From assembly GCF_000153105.1 (NCBI RefSeq), contig NZ_CH672376.1, forward strand, positions 968,982 to 1,032,981: DNA of 64,000 nt, written 5' to 3'. Under the pieces are notes generated by a model that had not been told where the DNA came from, did no database searches, and saw only the letters and a list, made by a program, of their open reading frames with translations. Within the stretch, counting starts at the first letter, position 1, and every line of letters starts with the position of its first letter. The DNA comes from Blastopirellula marina DSM 3645 (lineage in GTDB: Bacteria > Planctomycetota > Planctomycetia > Pirellulales > Pirellulaceae). Below are positions 41,184 through 51,352 of the stretch, in pieces. A program made the position numbers and the translations under genes.

Positions 41184-42791
41184 CTATTCCAGGCTGAGCG
41201 GCTTAATTTCAATGTTCCCAATGACTTGCGTCACCGGTAAAAATGCAGCGAGTGCGCCTCCCCCGGCGAGGTCCGAATCGGCGATTTTGATATGTCCCAC
41301 TCCGATCCCTCCGCGGCCCAAGGTTGCGTCGATCGGGATCCAGCGACCATCGATCCAGGCTTCGGTCCACATGTGATAGGCGAAGCCCCGGCCTGACTTG
41401 CCGTCGTAGTAAACCAGGCCGACCGCCGCACGGGCCGGAATCTGGTGGGCGCGTAACAGGGCGATCAGCAAGACGGCATGTTCCGTGCAATCGCCGGTTT
41501 GGGATTTGGCGACTTCGGCGGCCGAAGCGAATGCTTGGGAAAAGTCCTTTTGTTGGATCGCTTGGTGAACTTGCTGTTCCAGTTCGAGCGCAAGTTTCCA
41601 AGGCTCGTTGTTAGGCGTCTTGGCCTGGGTCGCCATTTTTTGGACCAGGGGGTCGTCGACTTGCACCAGACTGCTCGCCGCCAGATCAGCGTCGGTTGGC
41701 GGCGTTTGCTCGGAAAGCTGCGGCGGTAATTTTGTCTCCGGGCGCAGCGCGATCAGATGCAGATGGAGCGATTTTTTCGTCAGGTCGCTGGTCCACTGAC
41801 TGCCGCTGGTCGGAAAGAGGGTCGGCGAGATATTCTTTTTCAGCGTGATCAAATACTCGGCCGAAGTTTTATCGGTATGCACGCCGTCCAGCGGTTGCGC
41901 GAGCGGCACGATCGTTTCGGCGGCGAGATCAAACTCGATCGCTTCAATCGGCGATTCGGCGAAATCTTGCGTGCAGCGATAGATCACCATGCCGGGACCT
42001 GGAGGGGCCATCTTGACGGTGTGCCCTTCGAGATCGACCCACATCGGAATCTCCATCAGCGGCTTGTCTTTCTGGGAGATCACGTTCGAGACGCGGAGCA
42101 GCTCGACTTCGCTGCCGTCGAGCAGCTTAACCGGCTCCAGCTTGCCGGCGACGTACTTGATCTGACAGGCCTGATTGAGCATCGGGGCCAGCGCCGTCGT
42201 CTCGCGCGTTTGACCCGGCTTGATCGGCGGGTTTTCTAATAATTGAGCGGCGGCATAGACGCCGCCCCATTCTGGTTTCCAGGGGATCTCCTCAGAAAAG
42301 CTGCGTCCGGCGGCGGTGGTCGTGATGGTGAGCGTATAGCCGTCGGCGGAAACCTGGCCGGCGAAGGACGAGCTGTTTCCCCCTTGTTGGACGTTGGTTT
42401 CATACGACACGAGCTGGCCCGCGGGGGTTTCGAGGAAACGATTGACGACGTTCGTCTCAATGGTCTGCTCTTGGCGCCGCATGACGATCTTTTCGGTCGA
42501 GATCGACTCGATCAACTCGCGATCTTGTTTTTCAATGCGTCGGACGACTTCGTGCGTATTACCGGTCTTTCGACCTTGTTGAATGATGGCCGACCAAAGT
42601 TCTTCCAGCGTCTCTTTCACCTGCTCGTCGGCAGGCGAAACGGATTGCTGTTCTTGAGGTTGGGGAGGTTGATTCGGCTCGACCTGCGGAGCGGGATCAG
42701 TTTGTGTGACTTCCCTCGTACAGCCGGTTGTCGCAACCATTACCAGCAGAATAACCATTACGAAATGCACGAGGCGTAGGATCGTATTCAA
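41184..42791 (-). CDS. Transglutaminase-like lipoprotein
   Basis: The 535-residue protein starts at a TTG supported by AAGGAG nine bases upstream. A lipoprotein signal MVILLVMVATTGC follows the first few residues (Cys at about 24). After a Pro/Gln-rich linker and a long beta-rich region, the C-terminal third holds a transglutaminase/peptidase core: Cys in SQTGDCTEHAVLLIALLRAH, His in GFAYHMWTEAWIDG, Asp in WIPIDATLGRGGIG. The Cys-His-Asp triad is complete. It would act in the periplasm, cleaving or cross-linking an unknown partner. The gene is read alone and ends near the RING-like gene's start. Confidence 0.85.
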   Translation of the reverse strand: MNTILRLVHFVMVILLVMVATTGCTREVTQTDPAPQVEPNQPPQPQEQQSVSPADEQVKETLEELWSAIIQQGRKTGNTHEVVRRIEKQDRELIESISTEKIVMRRQEQTIETNVVNRFLETPAGQLVSYETNVQQGGNSSSFAGQVSADGYTLTITTTAAGRSFSEEIPWKPEWGGVYAAAQLLENPPIKPGQTRETTALAPMLNQACQIKYVAGKLEPVKLLDGSEVELLRVSNVISQKDKPLMEIPMWVDLEGHTVKMAPPGPGMVIYRCTQDFAESPIEAIEFDLAAETIVPLAQPLDGVHTDKTSAEYLITLKKNISPTLFPTSGSQWTSDLTKKSLHLHLIALRPETKLPPQLSEQTPPTDADLAASSLVQVDDPLVQKMATQAKTPNNEPWKLALELEQQVHQAIQQKDFSQAFASAAEVAKSQTGDCTEHAVLLIALLRAHQIPARAAVGLVYYDGKSGRGFAYHMWTEAWIDGRWIPIDATLGRGGIGVGHIKIADSDLAGGGALAAFLPVTQVIGNIEIKPLSLE

Positions 42792-43240
42792 CGGCGCGGC
42801 TCCTTCGTTACAGACGGGACATACGGCAGTATATCAAACTACGCGTTGCGGCTCTTCAACGCTCGTGTTGCAGGAAAACTCCGCCGCATCGCTGGAGTCA
42901 GCCAATTGGGTGCGATCTTTTTCAAATTGTTCGCAACATGGCTCAAGTAGGTTCCATTCACGGTGCTATGATCTCTACAGATACGACATCGGAAACGTTC
43001 CAAATTGCAGTTGGCGACTAGTCGATTTTTCCCGCCAATTGTTTGAGCCAGCCTGTTGTCGAATAGAGTGATCGCTCGGATTGTTGGGTGCGGTTAACAC
43101 TTCGCCGACATCGAGTTCATTGATTTCGCGGGCAAGTTATCAATGGTCGCTCTAGGGTATTCCTATCAACCAGATTTTAAAGTGTTGAGACAACGGCGTT
43201 TCCTCACTTGTGATCACCGGAAGAGGCGGTAGAGGTCAAC
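42792..43240. other. Intergenic stretch, no gene seen
   Basis: About 450 bases between the divergent transglutaminase gene and the 43241 gene. I see no coding signal, RNA-like fold or repeat. It holds both upstream control regions. Confidence 0.4.
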
Positions 43241-43933
43241 ATGGGCTTCTTAAAACGATTTTTCAAAAACGTCTTTCACGACGGCGCGACAGCTCCGACC
43301 GGCAATAGCTTTGAGCATTTGTCGGAAGAGCAGATCGAGGCCCACCTGGGCGTCAACCGCTATAACAGTTTTGAACTGACGGACGCGGTGCGCCCTTCGT
43401 ACGATCTGAAGGTCGTGCCGAGCCAAGGTTACCGACGCGACGTCTATCATGACGAAGAGACCCGAGCCAGCGTGCCGGTGCTCATGGCGGCCGCCACCAA
43501 GTCGGTGTTGTTCGACGTCTTTATGGACTTGCTCGAACCGCTTGGCTCGGAAGTCGACGTCGTGCTCGAGACGAGTCATACCCGCGACGGCGCTGGTCAT
43601 GTCGACTTGTATCGCGAACATATTGATCTGCCGGTGCTGAAAAGCATTTTGTGGGAATACGAAGACTTGCTGCTGAATGACGGCTGCACGGGAATCGCCG
43701 TGCTCAATCCGAACATTCCGCTGGAAGTTCAGTTTGACGAGCACAAGCTGCTGATTGTGTATGGAAACGAACTAACGTCGTTCGCCGAGATCCTGGACGA
43801 TCGCTACGTTCGCAACAGCGACGATATTCGCTTTATCACCGAAGCGGAACACGTTCACTCGTCGAGCGAAAAGTACCAGCAACAGTTTGAAGAGTTGAAA
43901 ATGCGGCTCGGCATGGACGGACACTACTGCTAA
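43241..43933 (+). CDS. Conserved hypothetical protein, cytoplasmic
   Basis: The 230-residue protein begins MGFLKRFFKNVFHDG, an amphipathic basic start that could touch a membrane or nucleic acid. A well-ordered alpha/beta region follows (SVPVLMAAATKSVLFDVFMD and LGSEVDVVLETSHTR), then EIDL-type YREHIDLPVLKSILWEYEDL and IAVLNPNIPLEVQFDEHKLL. There is no signal peptide, no membrane helix and no motif I can name. Composition is like the core genome. It is followed by a strong terminator, so it is a single-gene unit. Confidence 0.75.
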   Translation: MGFLKRFFKNVFHDGATAPTGNSFEHLSEEQIEAHLGVNRYNSFELTDAVRPSYDLKVVPSQGYRRDVYHDEETRASVPVLMAAATKSVLFDVFMDLLEPLGSEVDVVLETSHTRDGAGHVDLYREHIDLPVLKSILWEYEDLLLNDGCTGIAVLNPNIPLEVQFDEHKLLIVYGNELTSFAEILDDRYVRNSDDIRFITEAEHVHSSSEKYQQQFEELKMRLGMDGHYC

Positions 43934-43970
43934 TTACGGAGCTCGCAGACCCACAGTCGTTTCGATTCCC

Positions 43971-44000
43971 AGCTTTCGGCCGCCGCCGAAAGCTTTTTTA
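43971..44000 (+). terminator. Rho-independent terminator after the 43241 gene
   Basis: AGCTTTCGG (43971-43979) pairs perfectly with CCGAAAGCT (43986-43994) across a 6-base loop. A run of T follows. Confidence 0.85.
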
Positions 44001-44120
44001 TGCTAGCACCCGGCGGAAAAGCTGCTCTTGTCGTCGGCCTCGCTTTTCGCGACACTTCTCCGCCCCCTCGTCGGGGACGGCTGCCCAGATAGGTGAACTT
44101 CGCGAAAAGGCGCTTTCGGC

Positions 44121-44774
44121 GTGGTGCGACTGGCAATCTTACTATTGATGCTCTCAATCGCCGTGGGGTGCCATGCGCTGCGACTTCCGTCTTGGATTGG
44201 CGCCGGCAGGCCGCCGGCTCAAATCGTCGAAAATCCGGCGTTTATGCAGTTTGGCGACTATGAAGTCCTGTGGGAGCAGATTGTCGATTCGATCGACGAT
44301 AATTTTAAGATCAAAGACGAACAACGCGTGCGGGTGATCGCCGGACAATTGACCGAAGGGCGCTTGGAGACCTATCCGACGATCGGTTCGACCCTGTTCG
44401 AACCATGGCGGACCGACTCGACCCGCGGCTACGAAAAACTAGAAAGCACTTTGCAGACGATTCGCCGCACGGCGATCGTCCGCGTCATGCCGGAGCAAGG
44501 GGGCTATCTGATCGACGTCGAAGTTCGCAAAGAGCTGGAAGACCTGCGGGGGCGACGAACCGACGTCGCCGATCTGGACCTGTTGCGACATGACGGGACG
44601 CTGCGAACGGAAGACGACGGCGCGATCCAAGACGCGATGACGCTTGGCTGGATTCCGCTGGGACGAGATCTGGAACTAGAGCAGCGTCTGATCCAGGATA
44701 TTCGGGCTCGCCTGGCCGCGTGCGGCGCTCCGCCGCAAGAGCGGATGCCGTTGCGACTGCCGCCGACTCAGTAA
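44121..44774 (+). CDS. Small lipoprotein of unknown function
   Basis: The 217-residue protein starts with GTG (a second GTG follows directly). The signal ends in a lipobox LLMLSIAVGC with Cys17 as lipid site. The mature part begins HALRLPSWIGAGRPPAQ. The conserved-looking core is MQFGDYEVLWEQIVDSIDDN and RVMPEQGGYLIDVEVRKELE. No family is recognised, although planctomycetes carry many such outer-membrane-type lipoproteins. The convergent hybrid kinase gene is 18 bases away. Confidence 0.75.
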   Translation: MVRLAILLLMLSIAVGCHALRLPSWIGAGRPPAQIVENPAFMQFGDYEVLWEQIVDSIDDNFKIKDEQRVRVIAGQLTEGRLETYPTIGSTLFEPWRTDSTRGYEKLESTLQTIRRTAIVRVMPEQGGYLIDVEVRKELEDLRGRRTDVADLDLLRHDGTLRTEDDGAIQDAMTLGWIPLGRDLELEQRLIQDIRARLAACGAPPQERMPLRLPPTQ

Positions 44775-44792
44775 GTAAGCGACGCGGCCGTA

Positions 44793-46424
<1,632 letters not shown>

Positions 46425-46799
46425 GTGCGTACCAATCGCTTTCCTCAATGCGTTCAGACCGACCCCCGGCAGGCGATCAAATCAATGAACCAATGTGGAT
46501 TAGAACAGCACAGAAGACTGTAGCACCATGGGACTTAAAGGGAAGTACGCGTCCATTTTGTGCGAAATCAGGAAGTAAAAGGGCGATATCGCCGGCGAAA
46601 TTGGTCGTCGGCCATTGCAGCGAGGAGAGAGTTTGTCGCTCTCGCGTGGGATTCAATCCAATCCAAGCATTCGTAATCAAGCAGAAATTATTGCTCCCTA
46701 AATAGAGGCGCACATCGATGCTCTTTGATGCGTTGCCGCCGCGCGCTTGTTCTGAGAAGGGGAGGGGCCAGAAGTTGGTTACAAGTGGCCAGAAGTTGG
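46425..46799. other. Intergenic stretch with a tandem repeat
   Basis: About 375 bases between the hybrid kinase and the 46800 gene. No gene is visible. Its end holds the 21-base tandem repeat listed at 46766-46807. Confidence 0.4.
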
Positions 46800-46807
46800 T
46801 TACAAAT
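46766..46807. repeat. Tandem direct repeat, two copies of 21 bases
   Basis: GGCCAGAAGTTGGTTACAAG (46766-46785, then T) is repeated at 46787-46807 with one change near the end. The second copy contains the stop codon of the 46800-47309 gene, so the repeat reaches into its 3' end. Confidence 0.75.
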
Positions 46808-47309
46808 GGATTGCCTGGTCCGACGACGGCTTGTCCTGACGGGCCCCGTTTTGCAGCATCTCTCTCAGCTCTTCTGGATTTTGACAGATCGCACGAGGCT
46901 GCATCGCTGCGGGAGCGTCTTCAAAGTTCGACTCGTGCAAGCTAATCGCCATGCCATTGCGCTGAGAGGTCAAAATCAGATTGCCGGCATCCAGCAAGCT
47001 GATCAGAAAACCAGTCAGGCTGGGAGTTAGATCACGTTCGACGTGCAGCGTGAACTCTTCGATGTAACCGGCTTGCTGTCCACCGCAGGCGACGTGAAAA
47101 TCTCCGCCGTCACCGAGGTGAACAATTCCCTGGGCTTGTTCAATCGGCTGACCCGCCGCTTCATCCAACAAGGCTTTGACCGCCGATTGCTCGGCCGGGG
47201 TCATCGGCAGATGAGGACGCTCCTGCACGGGAAGGCCCGTCGCCGCGTCGACTCGCTCCGTCGGTTCGCAGCTCCAATGTCGCGACGATAATCGCAATTC
47301 GAAACTCAT
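46800..47309 (-). CDS. Hypothetical protein
   Basis: About 169 residues from the ATG at 47309, which has GGAGCG eight bases upstream. It begins MSFELRLSSRHWSCEPTERV and continues with LHVERDLTPSLTGFLISLLD and LTSQRNGMAISLHESNFEDA. It is soluble, mostly beta by eye, with no signal peptide. I recognise no family. A frame start at 47360 is possible but has no ribosome site. The 3' end lies in a 21-base tandem repeat, so the last few residues (DQAIHL) may be recent. It is next to, and on the same strand as, the aminotransferase gene. Confidence 0.6.
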   Translation of the reverse strand: MSFELRLSSRHWSCEPTERVDAATGLPVQERPHLPMTPAEQSAVKALLDEAAGQPIEQAQGIVHLGDGGDFHVACGGQQAGYIEEFTLHVERDLTPSLTGFLISLLDAGNLILTSQRNGMAISLHESNFEDAPAAMQPRAICQNPEELREMLQNGARQDKPSSDQAIHL

Positions 47310-47380
47310 GCGGATCGCTCCGTCGAGGAAATAGTTCTTCCCTTTAGTGTAGCGATTCAAAGTCGGTTGGGCGAATCGAA

Positions 47381-48487
47381 TTATCCTTGGGCTAACTTGC
47401 GCAAGGTATCGACCCCTCGCTTGAGCGTTTCGTCAGGCGCCGCGTACGAAATGCGGAAGTGCGTATCTTGCTTGCTGAAAATATTGCCGGGGATGATCAG
47501 CAGGTTGTTTTCAATCGCTTTGGCGACAAATTCCGTGCCTGTCCCCCAGGGCGCTTTAGGGAAAATGTAGAAGGCGCCATCGGGTTGGGAAACTTCGTAA
47601 AGATCGCCGATTCCCTCCAGCATCAGATCTCGCTTCCGCGCGTAAGTCGCAACGTGCTGGCTCATATCGACATCGAGCGCCGCGGCGCTGGCCCACTGCG
47701 CCGGCTGCGGTGCGCAGACAAAGGTGTATTGCTGCAGCTTGACCATGGTTTCAATCACGGCGGAGGGGCCATGCACGTAGCCGACGCGCCAGCCGGTCAT
47801 GCCGTAGCTTTTTGAGAAGCCGTCAATCACGATCGTTTGATCGTTGTATTTGGCGGGAGAAACGAAGTCGCCATAGGTGAACATGCGATAGATCTCGTCG
47901 GAGATCAGCGCGATATTTTTCTCTCCGGCCAGCTTGGCCAGGCCGGCGACTTCGGCTTCGGTGGCGACAACGCCGGTCGGGTTGGCGGGGCTGTTGAGCA
48001 AGATCAACTTGGTTCGCGGGGTAATCGCGGCTTCCACTTTCGGCAGGTCAATGCGGAAGTCGGGATAGGTGTTGATGATGACCGGTACGCCGCCGACCAG
48101 CTTCACCAGCGATTCGTACATCACAAAGTAAGGGTCGAAGATAATCACTTCATCGCCGGGATTGACCAGGGCCAACATTGACAACACCAGGCCGCCGCTC
48201 GTACCGGAACAGACGAAGTTCGTTCGATCACGATGCCCCAATTCGGCGTCAATCGACGCTTGCAGCTTGTCTCGCAGGACAGGCATCCCTTGCGTCAGCG
48301 CATAGCCGTTTTTGCCATCACGGATCGCCGCAATGGCCGTGTCTTTCACTGCGTCCGGAACGTCAAAGTCCGGCTGTCCGATCGAGAGGTTGATCGGATC
48401 GGTCATCTTCGCCGCCAGGTCAAAGACTTTACGAATGCCGCTAGAGTCAAAAGCGGCGGTACGATCGGCGATCCAAGGGTGAGTCAT
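47381..48487 (-). CDS. Pyridoxal-phosphate aminotransferase, class I/II
   Basis: The 368-residue enzyme has the fold-type I hallmarks: INLSIGQPDFDVPDAVKDTA, the substrate loop NSPANPTGVV, the Asp-Tyr pair ISDEIYRMFTYG, and the PLP Schiff-base Lys in IDGFSKSYGMTGWRVGYVHG, followed by the C-terminal Arg in THFRISYAAPDE. It transfers an amino group between an amino acid and a 2-oxo acid, with aspartate, aromatic or similar substrates possible. The gene is complete and of normal length. A hypothetical gene lies downstream at 71 bases. Confidence 0.93.
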   Translation of the reverse strand: MTHPWIADRTAAFDSSGIRKVFDLAAKMTDPINLSIGQPDFDVPDAVKDTAIAAIRDGKNGYALTQGMPVLRDKLQASIDAELGHRDRTNFVCSGTSGGLVLSMLALVNPGDEVIIFDPYFVMYESLVKLVGGVPVIINTYPDFRIDLPKVEAAITPRTKLILLNSPANPTGVVATEAEVAGLAKLAGEKNIALISDEIYRMFTYGDFVSPAKYNDQTIVIDGFSKSYGMTGWRVGYVHGPSAVIETMVKLQQYTFVCAPQPAQWASAAALDVDMSQHVATYARKRDLMLEGIGDLYEVSQPDGAFYIFPKAPWGTGTEFVAKAIENNLLIIPGNIFSKQDTHFRISYAAPDETLKRGVDTLRKLAQG

Positions 48488-48559
48488 GCGTCATCAAGCA
48501 AAAAAAGAAGCCGCCCAAACGATGCGGCGAAGTGAACCCAAAGCGACTCGCAGTATGAC

Positions 48560-49765
48560 TTAGATCAACTGGCTCGACAAGCTGCGATCGATGCGGCTTT
48601 GGCGAGTTAAAAGAAGGGTCACGACCCCCAAGGCATCGGCCGCCGGCAGTTGATTTCGCCACCAATAGCGACCGCTTGGCTCGACCCCAAACTGACAGTC
48701 GTGCAGGCGAATCGCGCTCGCCATTTCGCCCCGTCCGGCGGAGCAGCGGACCAGCGTCGCTTCGCTCGGCAGGTCGAGCGGCGTAGGAGAAGCGATTCGC
48801 AGCGGCTCTGGTTCCCAGATCGCGACTTCGTCGATTAGCAGCTTGGTCAGCTGCGGCTGAAGAACGCGATAGCCTCGTTCTTCAAAGACCTCAATCGTCT
48901 CGCCGTTGCCGTCAATCCAGACGCCGAAATGGGCCTGATGCCGTTGGATCGCCGCCGCCAAGCGAGCGCCGGGATCGCCGCCGCTAGGAAGTACGAAAAG
49001 TTCGCAAACGGAACGTGCGATCAACTGCCGCAACAGGTTCACTGAGCCGCGCGCCGGAGATTGCACGACCAGTCGCAACGGACGCAGCGCACGATGCAGC
49101 GGTGCAAAACGTTGAAGATAGGGGGATGACATCTCGATCTCGGTGAGCGAACCCCGACGCCGGGCCGGCGGCAATCGGTCGTGGGGCTGAAGTCGCCGTT
49201 TGATCTTTTCCAGTGGATCGCCGGCGATCGGCGCTCCGCCGGGGCCGAACAGCGAAACCTCGATCCGGCGAAGATCTCCTAGCGGCGAGCTCAGCAAGAT
49301 TCCGCCGGCTAGCTTTCGTTGGTCAATCGTCCAAGCGGTCAGTGCGGTGGTCGCGTCGACCAGCAGTTCGACGGCGATCCCGGCTCTTCGCCACGCGGCG
49401 ATGATCGCTTCGGCTTGGTCGATCGCAGCTTGGTGGGCCATACCCAGCAGCAGCGGCGCCCTGCTAACAGACTTCTGTCCCCAGCAAAACGCGGCGGCGA
49501 GTTGGGCGGCGTCGTCTACCGAAAACTCGTCAAACAAGTCGGCGGAGAGTCCTTCGTGATGAAACTGCTGCTCGAGCGGCGGTTTGGGCGGGATCTCGCT
49601 CCATTTCTGGATGATCCTCGCCGGCAGGCCGGCCTGATCCTCTCGCTGGGGGCAATTGCGGCAGCCGGGGAAGAACTGCGTCAAACGAGATAGATGGGTC
49701 GCCCGATCAATCGGCGCCGCTTGGCCAGGGCATTGGAAGGTCGGAATGTGGGGTTCGTCGCTCAT
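48560..49765 (-). CDS. Degenerate phosphohexomutase-like protein (probable pseudoenzyme)
   Basis: About 401 residues from the ATG at 49765. After a short Cys-bearing leader (FFPGCRNCPQ) the fold follows phosphoglucomutase/phosphomannomutase. Domain 1 has APLLLGMAHQAAIDQAEAII and AGGILLSSPLGDLRRIEVSL, where the TASHNP catalytic-serine loop should be. Domain 2 has LRPLRLVVQSPARGSVNLLR. Domain 3 has HFGVWIDGNGETIEVFEERG in place of the metal-binding DGDGDR loop (about residue 283). Both the phosphoserine loop and the metal loop are altered, so mutase activity is unlikely. It may be a sugar-phosphate sensor or structural protein. The reading frame is intact with normal composition. Family call is by alignment in my head only. 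Confidence 0.6.
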   Translation of the reverse strand: MSDEPHIPTFQCPGQAAPIDRATHLSRLTQFFPGCRNCPQREDQAGLPARIIQKWSEIPPKPPLEQQFHHEGLSADLFDEFSVDDAAQLAAAFCWGQKSVSRAPLLLGMAHQAAIDQAEAIIAAWRRAGIAVELLVDATTALTAWTIDQRKLAGGILLSSPLGDLRRIEVSLFGPGGAPIAGDPLEKIKRRLQPHDRLPPARRRGSLTEIEMSSPYLQRFAPLHRALRPLRLVVQSPARGSVNLLRQLIARSVCELFVLPSGGDPGARLAAAIQRHQAHFGVWIDGNGETIEVFEERGYRVLQPQLTKLLIDEVAIWEPEPLRIASPTPLDLPSEATLVRCSAGRGEMASAIRLHDCQFGVEPSGRYWWRNQLPAADALGVVTLLLTRQSRIDRSLSSQLI

Positions 49766-49977
49766 CTTGCCGAGAACTCTACTCTGATCCAACGCTTGAG
49801 GTCAACGGAAACGATCATGGAATTGTCGTTTGTAGCGGATTTACGGGTCCTATAGATCAGATATTTGCAGGATTCTAGGGGCAAAAATTGGCGTTTCGGC
49901 ATTTCGTCATGAGCGGCGACCTACGTTTGCAGGTCTAGCGCATGACTTGCGCGCTCGATTTTATAGAGAGTAATTCC

Positions 49978-50400
49978 ATGAACCAACGTCGCGGAGCCCG
50001 ATACGTCGATCCCTCGGTACAAGGGGGAATCGTCCTGCGGATGCTGTTTTACTGGACCACCTTTTTCCTCGTCGGTCTGTTAATCGCAATCTCAGTACAG
50101 GTGCTGACAAATCCGCTGGAACCAATGGGGACCCATTTTGCGAACGTTTGGCGAAACCAAGGCCCGTTCATTCTGGCGGCGCTTTGCTTGTTGCCGATCT
50201 TCGCCTACGACCTGGTTCGATTCAGTCATCGATTTGTCGGACCGATCGTCCGGTTTCGCAGCGTCGTCAACGAAGCGGTCGAGGGAGAAGTGCCGGAACC
50301 ATTTCACCTGCGTGACAAAGACTATTGGAAAGACTTCGCTTCCGATTTGAATCGTTTGTTTGATCGTATGCGCAGCGGCCAGTCGCCGCGGGAGAACTAG
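49978..50400 (+). CDS. Small membrane protein with HAMP-like linker, beside Tad genes
   Basis: About 140 residues from the ATG at 49978 (GAGAG upstream). Two membrane helices are YWTTFFLVGLLIAISVQVL and GPFILAALCLLPIFAYDLVR. A HAMP-type linker follows: FVGPIVRFRSVVNEAVEGEV then ASDLNRLFDRMRS. No kinase, cyclase or chemoreceptor output is attached, so this is a HAMP protein standing alone. The TadE-like gene starts three bases after its stop, so it belongs to the Tad unit. Its role may be to couple or anchor in the membrane; unknown. Confidence 0.72.
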   Translation: MNQRRGARYVDPSVQGGIVLRMLFYWTTFFLVGLLIAISVQVLTNPLEPMGTHFANVWRNQGPFILAALCLLPIFAYDLVRFSHRFVGPIVRFRSVVNEAVEGEVPEPFHLRDKDYWKDFASDLNRLFDRMRSGQSPREN

Positions 50401-50403
50401 ACG

Positions 50404-50802
50404 ATGCGACGGACAACTTGCAATCAATCGCGTCGCGGCATGGCCGTCACCGAACTGGCGATCTGCCTGCCGGTGGTCGTGCTGATTTTGATGGCGGCGA
50501 TTCAAGGCGCCGAAATGATGTTTTTAAAGCAATCGGTCGCAATCGCCGCCTACGAAGGCTGTCGCGCCGCGCTGCAACCCAACTCAACGACCGCCGCCGC
50601 CGTAAACGCCGCGTCTTCCGTTTTGACGGATCGCAACATTGCGGGAGCGACGATCGATCCTTCGAACTTTACGAAAGCGAAAACGGGATCGGACGTGACG
50701 ATCTCGATCACCGTTCCCGTCGCGCGTAATTCGACGCTGCAAGGCTGGATGTTTTCACCGCCCACAATCACTTCATCGGTCACGATGATGAAAGAGTATT
50801 GA
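50404..50802 (+). CDS. TadE-like pseudopilin
   Basis: The 132-residue protein has a TadE-like N-terminal segment, SRRGMAVTELAICLPVVVLI then LMAAIQGAEMMFLKQSVAIA, where the E after the T is the conserved pilin-type glutamate. A short periplasmic region follows (DVTISITVPVARNSTLQGWM). TadE proteins are minor pseudopilins of the tight-adherence pilus, processed by a TadV-type peptidase. The gene follows the HAMP-like gene at three bases and precedes a second TadE-like gene, so all are co-transcribed. No TadA, TadB, TadC or CpaB gene is in view. Confidence 0.87.
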   Translation: MRRTTCNQSRRGMAVTELAICLPVVVLILMAAIQGAEMMFLKQSVAIAAYEGCRAALQPNSTTAAAVNAASSVLTDRNIAGATIDPSNFTKAKTGSDVTISITVPVARNSTLQGWMFSPPTITSSVTMMKEY

Positions 50803-50810
50803 GGCGCATC

Positions 50811-51350
50811 ATGTCCCACAAAAACAATCAAATCGCCCTTTGTCGCCTGGCTGAACGCTGTCAGCAAGGACTGCGTCGCTGCTTGAGCGGCGAACCGCAA
50901 TGCCGCCAGACGCAACCGGCGAAGGGGCGAAAAATTCGACCAACCAAGCGTAGTCGCAGCACGCAGCGCCACGGCGCCGCGATTGTCGAGTTCGCTTTCG
51001 CCGCGCCGATTTTGTTCCTGTTCATTCTCGCCAGCGTCGAGTTTGGACGGTTGACGATGATTCGACATACGGCGGACAACGCCGCCTACGAAGCGGCCCG
51101 CTATGCGATGGTGCCTGGCGCGACCTCCTCTGAAGCGAAAGAGAAAGCGACGCAGTTGTTGGCGACGATCGGCGCTCGCAAAGTGGAGGTCGACGTCGAT
51201 CCCGCCGTGCTGCAGCCCGAAACCAAGACAATCACGGTGACCGTCCGCGTGCCGGCCGCAGGCAACAGTTGGGTCGTGCCGAAATACTTTAGCAGCTACG
51301 CAATCGAAGCCAAATCGCACTTGGCGACCGAACGCTACAACCCTGAATAG
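50811..51350 (+). CDS. Second TadE-like pseudopilin with long basic leader
   Basis: About 179 residues from the ATG at 50811 (GAGG six bases upstream). A basic, Cys- and Arg-rich leader of about 50 residues (CLSGEPQCRQTQPAKGRKIR) precedes the pilin-like segment RHGAAIVEFAFAAPILFLFI, which has the TadE glutamate. NAAYEAARYAMVPGATSSEA and a beta-rich end follow. The leader is far longer than in the first TadE and would be cleaved. A TTG at 50799 overlapping the previous stop is an alternative start. The TadG gene follows at once. Confidence 0.85.
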   Translation: MSHKNNQIALCRLAERCQQGLRRCLSGEPQCRQTQPAKGRKIRPTKRSRSTQRHGAAIVEFAFAAPILFLFILASVEFGRLTMIRHTADNAAYEAARYAMVPGATSSEAKEKATQLLATIGARKVEVDVDPAVLQPETKTITVTVRVPAAGNSWVVPKYFSSYAIEAKSHLATERYNPE

Positions 51351-51352
51351 TG

